Below, one piece after another: positions 24,353 through 35,900 of a DNA stretch of 64,000 bases. The notes beneath the pieces were generated by a model. The model ran no database searches. It had not been told where the DNA came from and worked only from the letters and a program-made list of their open reading frames with translations. The position numbers were made by a program, and so were the translations under genes. The stretch is from Piper betle (taxonomy: Eukaryota; Streptophyta; Magnoliopsida; Piperales; Piperaceae), in NCBI GenBank assembly GCA_033002965.1, contig JAURVB010013290.1:1-64000 (forward strand). Reading direction: 5' to 3'. Position 1 is the first letter of the stretch. Each line of letters begins with the position of its first letter.

Positions 24353-24516
24353 ATGATTTCTTCTAACATCAAATCAGTTCCAATGCTTAAAGATAATTTT
24401 AAGGATTGGAAAGAGAGCGTGATGATCATTCTTGGCTGTATGGATCTTGACCTTGCGTTAAGGACCGAACAACCTATTTTTCTTATAGACAAAAATTCCA
24501 TTGAGGAAAAATGAGA
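24353..24516 (+). pseudogene. copia gag, N-terminal part
   Basis: Open from the ATG at 24353: MISSNIKSVPMLK, then FKDWKESVMIILGCMDLDLA, the start of the copia Gag (UBN2-type) domain, where the pattern L...N...W...M...L...DL is typical. It is cut by the gag-only element inserted at 24522; the reading continues at 31093 after the target duplication. Confidence 0.75.
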
Positions 24517-24521
24517 TATTG

Positions 24522-27378
24522 TGTAACACCCCGTTTCGGCTCACCCGTGAACCGACCCGGAAATGTCACCGGCGACCGAACCGTTCGCTAATCTACTGGG
24601 TTCGGTTAAGCCGACCAGGATCTGCCCTCGGCGTCTCAAGATGGAGATGCAAATATGAAATGCATGGATGGGATGCGTGGGTTCTAACGTAGTCCTACAT
24701 GCATGCTATGATGTACAAGCAAAGACAAGACAAAATAATAAATGAAAAACCAAAAGAAAATATATACTATTTTATAAAAATACGGTAACACATAATAATC
24801 TACCCTGACATTCAACCATTATCTCATTCATTTTTACCTGAGCCGAGTCTGTACTCCAAGGCTCCCTACTCATTCATATTTATCCAGTTCGTTTCATAAC
24901 AAGTAATTCACTCAAGCAAACACATCAAAATTATCGTTTACATAACAATAACACACCATCATTATACGATTACACGCGGCAGGTACATGTGTGCGCGGTT
25001 CCGTGCTGCTCCTCCGCAGTCCCGACAGCTTTCATCCTTCGCATTTCTCACCTACATATATATAGAAAAACCGTCAGTAACGAGTGTTACCGGCCCGGAA
25101 AATAACTAATATCAAACTGGCACAGGAGAGCAAACTCTCCTGTTGAATGAAAACCATATACTTCCTCAAGAACTCTCATCAGGGCACATACGGGAGCCGT
25201 CGCCCTCGGGTCGACAGCGTCCCCCTATCTTTCACATTCTCATGCCTCGGCCATTTCTCTATTGCTTCTCGCGTCAAATCTCGTTCCTTTCCGCCCTCTG
25301 CACCTTCCATATTACTCCTGGCCTTGAGCACGAAGGCCGAGTACTCTCAGGCAGTCGCCTTCAGTACCCTTTGAAACCACAAGTCTAGACATGCGCTGCA
25401 ATGCAGTACCCGTGAACCTCCACACTTCTCCGGGTTTGAGGAACTCAAAGGTGGAGTTGTCAGGATCCCTCGGGAATGAAACGGCCCGCACACCATTCCA
25501 GAGCCCACTGTCGACACACACGTGCCCGCTCGCGTAGCACGGTAGTCGGATTTCCCTCATTCAGTCTCTCACAAAAACACGAAAACTATACATATATATA
25601 GGTCTGGGTTGGGATTTATACAATAGGCCCGAAGGCAACGTGAGCTGGATCTGAAGTTCGAAAACAAACTCGAGGGATCTCATCCTCGAGGGTTATTAAT
25701 CCGGAAAATCGTTGGCTAAATGGCCCGAGTTAAGTGGGATTCGATAAAACGCCACTTAACTCGTCCTGCACATAATAAATCAAATACACAAGAGAGTAGC
25801 GTAAATCAGAGAACGAGTCCTAAACGGACCTGGTAGAAGCTCCAAACGGGTCCACGCGCCTAGGCGGCGAGCTCCTACACCGTACCTACACAATCAAGCT
25901 AAAAACTAACGCCCGCATGATGAATCACATATCCTATAGCATGCACACACAATCAACACAATCACACGTCAATCAACACACATCAACCTATATCAATTCT
26001 AGCGAGTCTACTTAAGCTAGTTTGATTAGATCATGATTATTACTTAATAACCCTAATTAGTTTCATAACTTCTATTTTTAACACCACACAATTCAAACAA
26101 ATTTCATATTTTTATCCTTAATCAAATCTACATTTATATATATTATTATAACACACAATTCACCAATCCTAGCATGCAATTCTAATAATCAAAACTTTCA
26201 AATAATTAAATTAAAATAAATTATACCTCGCGTCGTCGAAAATCGGCGACGGCTAGGGTTTCCGTTTCGTGGCTCGAAACTCGAATTCGGCACCTAGCGG
26301 CGTCCGAAGTCCGATCAGATTGGACCGGGTGCGTTCGGCGGATGATCCGGCGAATTTCCCACAAATCCAATTTCCGGCGGTTCCGGCGGTTTTCCGGCGA
26401 GTGTCGGCGGTTTTCCGGCGGATTCCGACGGTTTTCCGGCGATGATTTGGGACGGGGCAATCAGGGGGTCTATCGGCACCAGCTCGACGAGCTCGGTCCA
26501 ATGGTGGTGTCAAACAGGGTAGCCGAGGCGGCGATGGCCGTCGACGGCGGCGTCGAAAATGGGCGGCGGTGGCGGCGTTCTCCGATCGAGGCTCCGGCCG
26601 GCCTCGACGGTGGTCGGGACGATGGGGGAAACGTCGGCGACGTCGAGGGGGTGGTCGTCGGGGTCACAGCGGCGGCGGCGCGGCCCGGACGGCGGCGAAA
26701 TCAGTGGGCGGAGCGTCGCGGCTTGTGGGGCGATTCCGGCATCGTGGCGGCGCGACGGTGGCCGGGGTTGGTCGGGGCGGCACGGCGACGACACGGCGGG
26801 GCGGGGCGGCGTTGATCGGCGGCCAGGCGGCGTCGGCAGCGGCGGCGAGCGGCGAGCAGAGCGGCGGCGGCTAGGGTTTGGACGTGGGGGAGAAAAGGTC
26901 GGGAGGAAGAAGAAGTGCGTGCGATGGCAATTTCGTAAATAAGTATTGACTCGATTCCGACTCGAGTCAAAATAATAACTAGTTCGTAATAAATTCTAAA
27001 AAAAATCTAGAAAAATATGGAAAAATCACATAAAATAAAACAAACACAACAACATCCAAATGACATGCTCTATAACTAATAACCCACCCGAATATAATCA
27101 AACGCGTCCTAATGCGTTATTCGGCCCTAAAACTATTTCTACGATCAAACATATAAAAAGAAAAAAATACTGCATACTTTCATATATTCAGATAACTCGT
27201 ATCTCACCATCTTCTCGACGTTATCATCATATATTCAGGTACACCTGACTCTCATCGCTCATAACTCACGGCTGGTCTCGACTCAGCACGCGATTCATGA
27301 AACTGACTCGACTCGAACCAACGGTCGAACCGACTGGTTCGGTAACGTAAAACCCTGACTCGAGTCACGGGTTTTACA
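24522..27378 (-). repeat. Full 3' LTR (2857 bp) of the gag-only element
   Basis: On the minus strand it starts TGTAAAACCCGTGACTCGAG and ends GGTGTTACA. The GC-rich section (about 26340-26900) with CCGGCGG/GGCGGC words explains the many overlapping open frames. Related long LTRs occur at 51573-54161 and 59008-61734 in the opposite orientation and as a fragment at 1930-2705. All share TGTAAA-type starts, GACTCG-type motifs, 'aagttgccttcgggcctatt', 'gtactcggccttcgtgctcaag' or part of these, and GTGTTACA ends. Confidence 0.88.
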
Positions 27379-27391
27379 ACCTTCCCTCCTT
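27379..27391 (-). other. Polypurine tract of the gag-only element
   Basis: AAGGAGGGAAGGT on the minus strand, immediately before the 3' LTR: the expected plus-strand primer position. Confidence 0.8.
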
Positions 27392-27449
27392 ATAAAAATT
27401 TCGTCCTCGAAATTTTAGATTAAGGAGGTTTCACTCTGGTAGCTATCTA

Positions 27450-29228
27450 CTAAATGTGAAATCTGAAGTGAGACGCTTGCGTACCTGTCACGTTTGTCGT
27501 ATCCTCCAGTGCTTCAGCAATCGTGGCTGTGTCCATCCCAGCTGTCCATGGTGGTACCGAGACGGATAGTCCTGCTGGTGGCGTTGTTTGCATTCCTCTC
27601 TGATCCAAGGCCTGATGTTCTTGTCCTGTCATGATAGCTACAAGTCCTCTCTGCTGCTGCCTCGGTGGCTGTTGGTCTCTGCCTGTCTGCTGTGGTTGTT
27701 GCTGGGGACCTGGGAGCGCAAGTCTCTGCGGTGGTGCTGGGAGCGTCACCTGTTGGGTCTGGCCGGTTGGACAAGTTGCAGCTCTATGCCCTGGTTGACC
27801 GCAACTATAGCACACGTCTGTGCCTACACTGCACTCTGCAGCTCTATGTCCTCGCTGACCGCATCTGTAGCATGCGTTTGTGCCTGCTCTGCACTCACCT
27901 CCATGACGACGTCGGCAATTCTGACAGAAGGGTGCTCTGTAGCCCTGAACTTGGGCATCCATAGCCCTCATGGCAACTGGTGCATCTGACTGATGTCTCT
28001 GCTGTTCTCCCTGCTCTGGCTGATACGGCCTCGAATGTTGCTGCCTCTGGTCAACATCCTGGTGAGGTCTAGCAGCTATAACTCGTTCTGCCTCGCCTGC
28101 AGCTCTCACAACATCACCAAAAGTAGCGAACTTCCTATCCAAATAGGCCATCCTGATCTCGTGATGGAGGCCTTCGTAAAAACGCTCTATCCTTCTTTCT
28201 TCGGTGGACACCAAGTCTGGTGCAAATCTCTCTAGAGCTCTAAACCTAGTCTCGTATTGTACCACCGTCATGGGTCCCTGCCTCAGCGTCTGGAATTCTC
28301 GTTCCTTTCTCTTCCTGATGTTTGGCGGGAAATACTTTCCATCGAATTCCGCCCTAAATTCCTCCCATGTGATGTCCTGGGGCTGACGATGGGCAAATAT
28401 AGAATTCTGGACCGAACTCCACCATATCCTGGCTTCGTCCTGGAATGCTCCTGTGATGATGCGCACTCGGTGCTCCATCGGGCATGCCATAGTGTCAAAC
28501 ACACCTATGGCTGACGATATCCACAAGAATGCCTCTTCCGCGTCCAACTTTCCAAAGAACGGTCGTCCACCATTCTTCACGAACTTCTCGTACTGCCACA
28601 GTCCCAATTTCCTCGTATCCACTGATCTGTTCGATCCTTCTCCTTGCTCATACCGAGGAATTTGTGGTCCCGTACCTGCTGGTATACCATCAAATCTTGC
28701 AGCTCCACTTCCGCCTGCAGTCTGCCCGCTACCTACTGCTGCGGTTCCACTGATGTCCGGTCTCATCCCCGCCTGAAGTGGGGCAAATAAGGGGGCTGTC
28801 GTTGGAGTAGCCCTCTGTTGCAGCGGTGGAGGAGGAGGCGGCGGCACGGGGTCTGTGGAAACTGCTGGCTCTCCCGGTGCCTCTTCACCCACTGCTGGTC
28901 TCTTCTCAGTTCTGGCCACAGAAAGGGCTATCTGTCTGAGCTCTCTCCTGAATTCCTCTTGGTCTTGCTGCATTTGTCTCCTAAATTCTTCCTGACTTTG
29001 CAGCATTTGTATCTGAGCTTCCGCCAACCTGGTGATCGCTGCGTCTCTCTCCTGTCGACTACTTCTGGTGCAGTAACTGTCACGACCACTGTCTCGGTCC
29101 CGGCGACTATCTCGGTCTCGACGACTATCTCGGTCTCGACGACTATCTCGGTCGCGGCGACTGTCTCGACGATGGCTCTCACCACGTCGGCTAGCTGAAA
29201 CTGGCACACTGACCTCTACTGGTGGCAT
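27450..29228 (-). CDS. Ty3-type retrotransposon Gag protein, intact 592-residue frame
   Basis: One uninterrupted frame from ATG at 29228. Residues about 20-50 are an Arg/Asp/Ser repeat (RRDRDS copies), then a coiled-coil-like Gln/Glu/Arg segment (QSQEEFRRQMQQDQEEFRRE), a Pro-rich linker, and the capsid-like Retrotrans_gag domain (about 215-385) with ITWEEFRAEFDGKYFPPNIR, QGPMTVVQYETRFRALERFA and ERRIERFYEGLHHEIR. The C-terminal part has a CX2C-containing motif (FCQNCRRRHGGEC) and two CCHC knuckles, CYRCGQRGHRAAEC and CYSCGQPGHRAATC, for nucleic acid binding. The pattern is that of Del/Tekay-type chromovirus Gag (lineage by resemblance only). No pol frame follows in the element, so it would depend on enzymes supplied by relatives. 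The unbroken frame suggests a fairly recent insertion. Confidence 0.9.
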   Translation of the reverse strand: MPPVEVSVPVSASRRGESHRRDSRRDRDSRRDRDSRRDRDSRRDRDSGRDSYCTRSSRQERDAAITRLAEAQIQMLQSQEEFRRQMQQDQEEFRRELRQIALSVARTEKRPAVGEEAPGEPAVSTDPVPPPPPPPLQQRATPTTAPLFAPLQAGMRPDISGTAAVGSGQTAGGSGAARFDGIPAGTGPQIPRYEQGEGSNRSVDTRKLGLWQYEKFVKNGGRPFFGKLDAEEAFLWISSAIGVFDTMACPMEHRVRIITGAFQDEARIWWSSVQNSIFAHRQPQDITWEEFRAEFDGKYFPPNIRKRKEREFQTLRQGPMTVVQYETRFRALERFAPDLVSTEERRIERFYEGLHHEIRMAYLDRKFATFGDVVRAAGEAERVIAARPHQDVDQRQQHSRPYQPEQGEQQRHQSDAPVAMRAMDAQVQGYRAPFCQNCRRRHGGECRAGTNACYRCGQRGHRAAECSVGTDVCYSCGQPGHRAATCPTGQTQQVTLPAPPQRLALPGPQQQPQQTGRDQQPPRQQQRGLVAIMTGQEHQALDQRGMQTTPPAGLSVSVPPWTAGMDTATIAEALEDTTNVTGTQASHFRFHI

Positions 29229-29511
29229 GGCAGTCCTAGGTTAACTGGAGGCGGCGTCACTGTGAACAGGGCTAGGACTGTCCTGTCTGGCTACTGGAGG
29301 CGATGGGGTCCTAATCTGCGTCCGGTGGGTCTGTGTCACCATCCTGCTAGTAGTTCTTGCTCTAGTCTACTCGCCTGTCACACTACCGATTTGTAAGGAA
29401 ATCTACAATCAAAAACATTAAAACAGAAAAATACCTGTCGGAACAGCTTGGAGCAGCTTCGGCACACATGTAACCTGTAACGCATCTACCATCTTAATCA
29501 ACCAAGGGTTA

Positions 29512-29523
29512 GCTCTGATACCA
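29512..29523 (-). other. Primer binding site of the gag-only element
   Basis: TGGTATCAGAGC on the minus strand, an exact complement to the initiator Met tRNA 3' end, four bases after the LTR end at 29528. Confidence 0.92.
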
Positions 29524-29527
29524 TTAT

Positions 29528-31087
29528 TGTAACACCCCGTTTCGGCTCACCCGTGAACCGACCCGGAAATGTCACCGGCGACCGAACCGTTCGCTAATCT
29601 ACTGGGTTCGGTTAAGCCGACCCGGATCTGCCCTCGGTGTCTCAAGATGGAGATGCAAACATGAAATGCATGGATGAGATGCGTGGGTTCTAACGTAGTC
29701 CTACATGCATGCTATGATGTACAAGCAAAGACAAGACAAAATAATAAATGAAAAACCAAAAGAAAATATATACTATTTTATAAAAATACGGTAACACATA
29801 ATAATCTACCCTGACATTCAACCATTATCTCATTCATTTTTACCTGAGCCGAGTCTGTACTCCAAGGCTCCCTACTCATTCATATTTATCAGTTCGTTTC
29901 ATAACAAGTAATTCACTCAAGCAAACACATCAAAATTATCGTTTACATAACAATAACACACCATCATTATACGTTACACGCGGCAGGTACATGTGTGCGC
30001 GGTTCCGTGCTGCTCCTCCGCAGTCCCGACAGCTTTCATCCTTCGCATTTCTCACCTACATATATATAGAAAAACCGTCAGTAACGAGTGTTACCGGCCC
30101 GGAAAATAACTAATATCAAACTGGCACAGGAGAGCAAACTCTCCTGTTGAATGGAAACTCATATACTTCCTCAAACCCGGAGAAGTGTGGAGGTTCACAG
30201 GTACTGCATTGCAGCGCATGTCTAGACTTGTGGTTTCAAAGGGTACTGAAGGCGACTGCCTGAGAGTACTCGGCCTTCGTGCTCAAGGCCAGGAGTAATA
30301 TGGAAGGTGCAGAGGGCGGATAGGAACGAGATTTGACGCGAGAAGCAATAGAGAAATGGCCGAGGCATGAGAATGTGAAAGATAGGGGGACGCTGTCGAC
30401 CCGATGGCGACGGCTCCCGTATGTGCCCTGATGAGAGTTCTTGAGGAAGTATATGGTTTTCATTCAACAGGAGAGTTTGCTCTCCTGTGCCAGTTTGATA
30501 TTAGTTATTTTCCGGGCCGGTAACACTCGTTACTGACGGTTTTTCTATATATATGTAGGTGAGAAATGCGAAGCGATGAAAGCTGTCGGGACTGCGGAGG
30601 AGCAGCACGGAACCGCGCACACATGTACCTGCCGCGTGTAACGTATAATGATGGTGTGTTATTGTTATGTAAACGATAATTTTGATGTGTTTGCTTGAGT
30701 GAATTACTTGTTATGAAACGAACTGATAAATATGAATGAGTAGGGAGCCTTGGAGTACAGACTCGGCTCAGGTAAAAATGAATGAGATAATGGTTGAATG
30801 TCAGGGTAGATTATTATGTGTTACCGTATTTTTATAAAATAGTATATATTTTCTTTTGGTTTTTCATTTATTATTTTGTCTTGTCTTTGCTTGTACATCA
30901 TAGCATGCATGTAGGACTACGTTAGAACCCACGCATCCCATCCATGCATTTCATGTTTGCATCTCCATCTTGAGACACCGAGGGCAGATCCGGGTCGGCT
31001 TAACCGAACCCAGTAGATTAGCGAACGGTTCGGTCGCCGGTGACATTTCCGGGTCGGTTCACGGGTGAGCCGAAACGGGGTGTTACA
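29528..31087 (-). repeat. Rearranged palindromic 5' LTR
   Basis: 29528-30174 matches the U5-side end of the LTR in the element's orientation. From 30167 to 31087 the same LTR end runs in the opposite direction. The two 647-base arms (29528-30174 and 30441-31087) are inverted repeats around a 266-base loop. At the switch the bases TTCCTCAA belong to both orientations. About 1.94 kb of the LTR (equivalent of 25438-27378, with the GC-rich part and the outer U3 terminus) is absent. The paired open frames at 25143-25388 and 30222-30467 are simply LTR sequence in both orientations. Confidence 0.9.
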
Positions 31088-31092
31088 TATTG

Positions 31093-31492
31093 AGAAGTGG
31101 GAACGTTCAAATTGCATAAGGTATTATGATCATGAAGCGTGAAATTCTAGAGACCTTCAGGGAAGGTTAATACATGCTATTGAGTTTCTTAAAGAAATTG
31201 AAAAACATTCTGCATGAAAAACGATAAGGCTGAAACAAGTATGCTTTTGTCAGACTTGATTTCAATGAAGTTTAATGGCAAAACAAGCATAAGATAGTAT
31301 ATCTTAGAGATGTCAAATATTGTTTCAAAACTAAAAATACTAAAGTTAGAGCTATCTGAAGATTTGCTCATGTATTTAGTTTTAATTTCTCTTTCGTCAC
31401 AATTTAGTCAATTCAAGGTCACTTACAATTTGCCAAAGGGACAAATGAACTCTTAATAAGCTCCTTTCTTATTATGTCTAAAAAGAAGAAAA
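31093..31492 (+). pseudogene. copia gag, continuation
   Basis: After the target duplication the frame resumes with KWERSNCIRYYDHEA, then LQGRLIHAIEFLKEIEK and, after frameshifts, ILEMSNIVSKLK and PKGQMNS-type Gag fragments. Several stops. It is ended by the solo LTR at 31498. Confidence 0.65.
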
Positions 31493-31497
31493 GTTGA

Positions 31498-32946
31498 TGT
31501 AACGACCCGGCCATTTTTAACAATATTGTGGGCCTTGTTGGCCAGGTGTTACCAAAATAAAACTACTAAATGCCGAGTAATAAGTTATAAAATAATGGTT
31601 CCCACAGTCTTAGACCATTTCCCATAGCCACATTTATAACTCAAAACAAAATAAAAAGAAGTCCCATTTATTACCCATTCTCCTAACCTGACTATCCTAT
31701 CATACTTTTATTCTACCTTATTTGAGCTGAAATCAAACAATCTTGATTGGCCTACATACCCATGTCGGGATCAAGCTCGATGTAGTTCTATTAGCCGATG
31801 GGTCAGTCCATTGTGCCCCCTTATTGGCCGATGGGTTGCCACTATAAAATATTGGGCCGATGGGTCAGTCCATCGTGCCCCCTTATTATGTTGGGTTGCC
31901 ACTATAAAATATTGGGTCGATGGGTCAGTCTATCGTGCCCCCTATTATGTTGGGTTGCCACCATAAAATATTGGGCCGATGGGTCAGTCCACTCGTACCA
32001 CTGTATTAGGTTGAGCCGATGGGTCCATTCCACCGTAGCCCCTATTGGCCGATGGGTCCATTCCACCCTACCACTGTATTAGGTTGAGCCGATGGGTCCA
32101 TTCCACCGTACCCCCTATTGGCCGATGGGTCCATTCCACCGTACCACTGTATTAGGTTGAGCCGATGGGTCCATTCCATCGTACCCCCTATAGGCCGATG
32201 GGTCCATTCCACCGTACCACTGTATTAGGTTGAGCCGACGGGTCCATTCCATCGTACCCCCTATAGGCTGATATTTATTTATGTACTGTCCGTTCCATTC
32301 TGACATGTCCATTATTAGATTTTGAACAGTGCGGCTAAAAAATAGGGTTTCTTGAAACTAGTCAAACGTGAATTTCATATCTGCCATCTAATTTGCAATC
32401 ATACAATATCTCAACACCCAAAGACCTATTGCAATTTATACCAAAAAGTTCCAGCAACTTAGCAAGGTATTTCTAATGAATTTATGCATTGCAACCATGC
32501 ATGTAAGAGTTCTAATGGAAAAGAAACTAAGAAGAAGTATGAAATACTTACACCACAATGGAAAGGCACTGGAGAGGAGGCAAGAAGGAGTGGATTGCCT
32601 TTTCTCCCTAACCCCTCCTCCTATATATATATATACTTCAACGAGTTCCTCAATTAAATTCTCACATCTATTCATGTATAGGTATTCCTGAGGTTCAACG
32701 AGTCCCTTTATTAAAATCTCTTACCCCATCATCCGTTCATGAATCAGTATTCTCTAGGTTGGGTTCGTCTTCCCTAATGCCAGAGTTTGGCCTTACGTCT
32801 TCTCTAAGGTTAGGGTTTGGCTTTATGTTGAACCGTGACCGGTCTACTAGATAACCAACCATATCCATTCATCGAAAATAATATTTTATAATACTTAGGT
32901 TCAAGTCTTGAAATAAAAATTTTCAGATATTTTCACGGTTCTTACA
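31498..32946 (-). mobile_element. Solo LTR (1449 bp) inserted in the copia element
   Basis: Starts 'tgtaacgacccgg' and ends 'ttcttaca' on the + strand (TG...CA), flanked by a perfect 5-bp target duplication GTTGA (31493-31497 and 32947-32951). The minus-strand end GGGTCGTTACA is typical of plant Ty3-type LTRs, hence the strand. No internal region remains, so it probably formed by LTR-LTR recombination. It carries a tandem repeat block at 31790-32280. Confidence 0.88.
31790..32280. repeat. Tandem repeats within the solo LTR
   Basis: Repeated GCCGATGGGTCcattcca units alternate with two different tails ('ccactgtattaggttga' and 'ccccctata/ttg'), giving a composite period of about 73 bases in the right half. 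The left half repeats 'gccgatgggtcagtcca' with 'ttgccactataaaatattgg'. The repeats explain the Trp/Gly-rich open frames on both strands. Confidence 0.85.
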
Positions 32947-32951
32947 GTTGA

Positions 32952-35900
32952 AGTAAGAACAGGTTGAATGTGCTCACTTGGCTAGTACCTATCAGGACAA
33001 AATAAATAAAGAAAGAGGGCTAAAGAAGTTGGTTATAGTTTTCACAAGCAACAACAAAGAAGAAAAAAAAATCAAGTTTCTTGTTGTTTCTTTTGTGGTA
33101 AACTTGAACATATGTAGAAGGAATGTACTACGTATCATGCTTGACAAGTAAAGAAAGATCCATTTCTTAATTTTGTTTGTTCTAAAGTTAATTTAGCTTC
33201 AGTGTCAATACACACTTGGTGGCTAAATTTAAGTGTTACTACTCACATAAGTGTGTCAATGCAGAGTTGCTTGAGTTGCCTGAAACCCAAATGATACTAA
33301 AAGATTCATCATGTGGGTGATGATAAATTAGTTGTAGTTGAAATAATAGGAACTTTTAGATCTTTATTAAATACAGGATATTATTTGGATTTGAAAGAGA
33401 CATAGGTAGTACCGTCTTTTAGATGAAATTTAGTTTCTATTTCTATGTTGGACAAATTTGGTTGTTCTTGTTTATTTAGAAATAATAAGTTTAGTCTTTT
33501 TATAAATTTAAATATTGTGGGTACGGGTTCCTTGTCTTTTTATGATAATCTATATTTACTTGATACTATTGTATTTTTTAATAAAACTTTACATGGTACG
33601 AAAAGTAAATTAACAAATGAGAATTCTACTTTACTCTGACACAAACGTTTGGGACACATTTCTAAACAAAGAATTGAATGACTTATGTTAGATGGAATCC
33701 TTGATTCTCTTAATTTATCAAATCTTCAAGTTTGTGCTGAGTGCATTAAGGAAAAATAAACAAATATAAGGAGACTAGGTGTCAATAGATCTTCAGGCGT
33801 CTTAGAATTAATACATACGAACATATGTGGGTCATTTTTTACGGCTTCTTGGAATGGAACAATATTTTATTATGTTCATAGACGATTATTTTCATTATGG
33901 TTACCTTTATCTCATTCACGAGAAGCCTTAAGCATTGGACGTATTTAAGGCATATAAGGTTGAAGTTGAGAACCAACTTGACAAAACTATTAAGGCTATT
34001 AGATCTAACCGTGGTGGTAAATACTATGGTAGATATGATGGATTAGGTGTACAACGTCCAAGACCATTTGATAAATTCCTATAAGAGTATGAAATCGTCC
34101 CACAAAACACAATGACAGGTATTCCTAGCATGAATGGTGTTGCTAAGAGACCAAACCGAATATTAAAAGATATGGTGAGAAGTATAATTGCTCATACTAC
34201 TTTACCTTATTCACTCTAGGGTGAAACGCTAAAGACATCCCTATATCTTCTTAATAGGGTACCAACAAAGGCAATAGTTAAAACCCCTTATGAATTGTAG
34301 ACTAGAAAATAAGCAAATATTAAGTATTTATGCATTTGGGGTTGTCCAGCTGAGGCAAGGCCTTATAGGCCAAATGAAAGAAATTGGACTCAAGAACAAT
34401 GAACAATTATTTTGTTAGGTACTCTGAACAGTCTAGAGGGTATAAGTTTTATAATCCTACAACAAAGTCATTCTTTGAAAAGACAGAAAATTCCCATTTC
34501 TTTGACGATATTGAGTTTAGAAGGGGAAATGAAGTTAAAGACTTTGTTTTTGAAGAAGAATTTGTTTCTCTTCCCATGATTGTTCTTGACAATAATCAGG
34601 ATTATATTATTAATGTAGTTCAAGAAATAATCCCAGAATTACAAAACAATGTCGAGAATCTCTCTAATCACAATTACCATGTTATACATGAAGAGGAAAC
34701 TCAACAACCTCAAAAGCAAATATCATTGAGGAGATCCACAAGAGAAAGGAGAAATGCAATTTCAGATGATCATATCATCTTTCTCTAAGAACATGAGGAT
34801 AACAGTTGATTGATGGAAGATGATCTAATCAATTTTCATCAGACCATGAAGAGTTTTAATTCTCAAAAATGGATTGATGCAATGAAGAAGAGATGAAGTC
34901 CATGAAAGCTAATAACGTTTGGGATCTTGTTTCATTGCCTGAAGGTATGAAACCTATTGGTTGTAAATAAATATTTAAAACTAAGAGAGATTCGAAAGGT
35001 GATGTAGAATGATATAAGACTCGTCTTGTTGTAAAGGATTTTACTCAAAAAGAAGACATCAATTATAATGAGACTTTCTCTCCAGTTTCATTGAAAGACT
35101 CATTCGGAATAATTATGGCATTAGTGGCACATTTTGATATTGAGTTACATTAGATGGATGTAAAGACTGTGTTTCTAAATGATGACATTGATGAAATAAT
35201 TTATATGGTGCAACCCAAAAATTTTGTATCGGGTGATTCAAAGAATATGGTTTGCAAGTTAAAGAAATCCACCTATGAACTTAAGTAGGCTTCTCATCAA
35301 TGATATCACAAATTTCATCAAGTTATTCTCTCGTTCGATTTTGAGATGAATGTGATTGTACATACCATAAGTTTAGGGAGAGTAAATATTTTTTTTTTTA
35401 TATGTTAATGTTGGTATAGGTTTCTTGCGCAAAACCAAAAGATTTTTATCAAAGAAATTTAAAATGAAAGATCTTGAAAATGCGTCTTTTGTATTATGAA
35501 TTCAAATGCATCGGGATCGCTCTCAATGTATACTTAGATTATCACAAAAGATATATATAGAAAAAGTGCTTAAGAGATTTGACATGCAAGGTTGTAAACC
35601 AAGAGATACCCTATTTCTAAAGGAGACAAATTTAGTCTTAATCAATGCCCTAAAAATCACATAGAAAGAAAGGAAATACAAAAGATTCCCTATGCTTCAG
35701 CAATGGTAAGTCTTATGTATCTTCAAGTATATACGCGTTCAGATATTGTGTATATTATTGGAATATTGGGCAGATATTTAAGTAATCCGAGATTTGATCA
35801 TTAGAAAGCAGCCAAAGAGTCATAAGATATCTTCAGAGAACAAAACATTACATGCTTACATATCAGAAGTTAGATTAACTTGAGATCATTAGGTATTCTA

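Larger units (their letters stand above)
24522..31087 (-). mobile_element. Gag-only Ty3-type LTR element (TR-GAG-like) with palindromic 5' LTR
   Basis: Inserted in the copia gag with a perfect 5-bp target duplication TATTG (24517-24521 and 31088-31092). Reading on the minus strand: a rearranged 5' LTR (31087-29528), PBS (29523-29512), an intact gag frame (29228-27450), a polypurine tract and a full 3' LTR (27378-24522). The internal region is only about 2.15 kb and holds no protease, RT, RNase H or integrase. Both outer ends of the insertion are the same LTR terminus (U5 side), which a normal copy cannot have. Confidence 0.88.

Noticed and set aside
26221..26970. Overlapping long open frames on both strands
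   Set aside because: They lie in the GC-rich part of the 2.86-kb LTR. Similar frames appear in the same part of the LTR at 59410-59880; no domain in any frame.
27588..29198. Plus-strand frames opposite gag (up to 133 codons)
   Set aside because: Antisense shadows of the 592-codon Gag frame, with no motifs.
25143..30467. Identical 81-codon frames at 25143-25388 (+) and 30222-30467 (-)
   Set aside because: They are the same LTR segment in direct and inverted orientation, not a duplicated gene.
24522..31087. Pararetrovirus-like origin for the gag-only element
   Set aside because: It has LTRs, a Met-tRNA PBS, a polypurine tract and a 5-bp target duplication, and no movement or coat protein motifs; it is an LTR retrotransposon.
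31790..32280. Regular repeats that might suggest a CRISPR-like array
   Set aside because: Repeats run head to tail with repeated spacers inside a plant LTR; nuclear plant DNA with no cas context.
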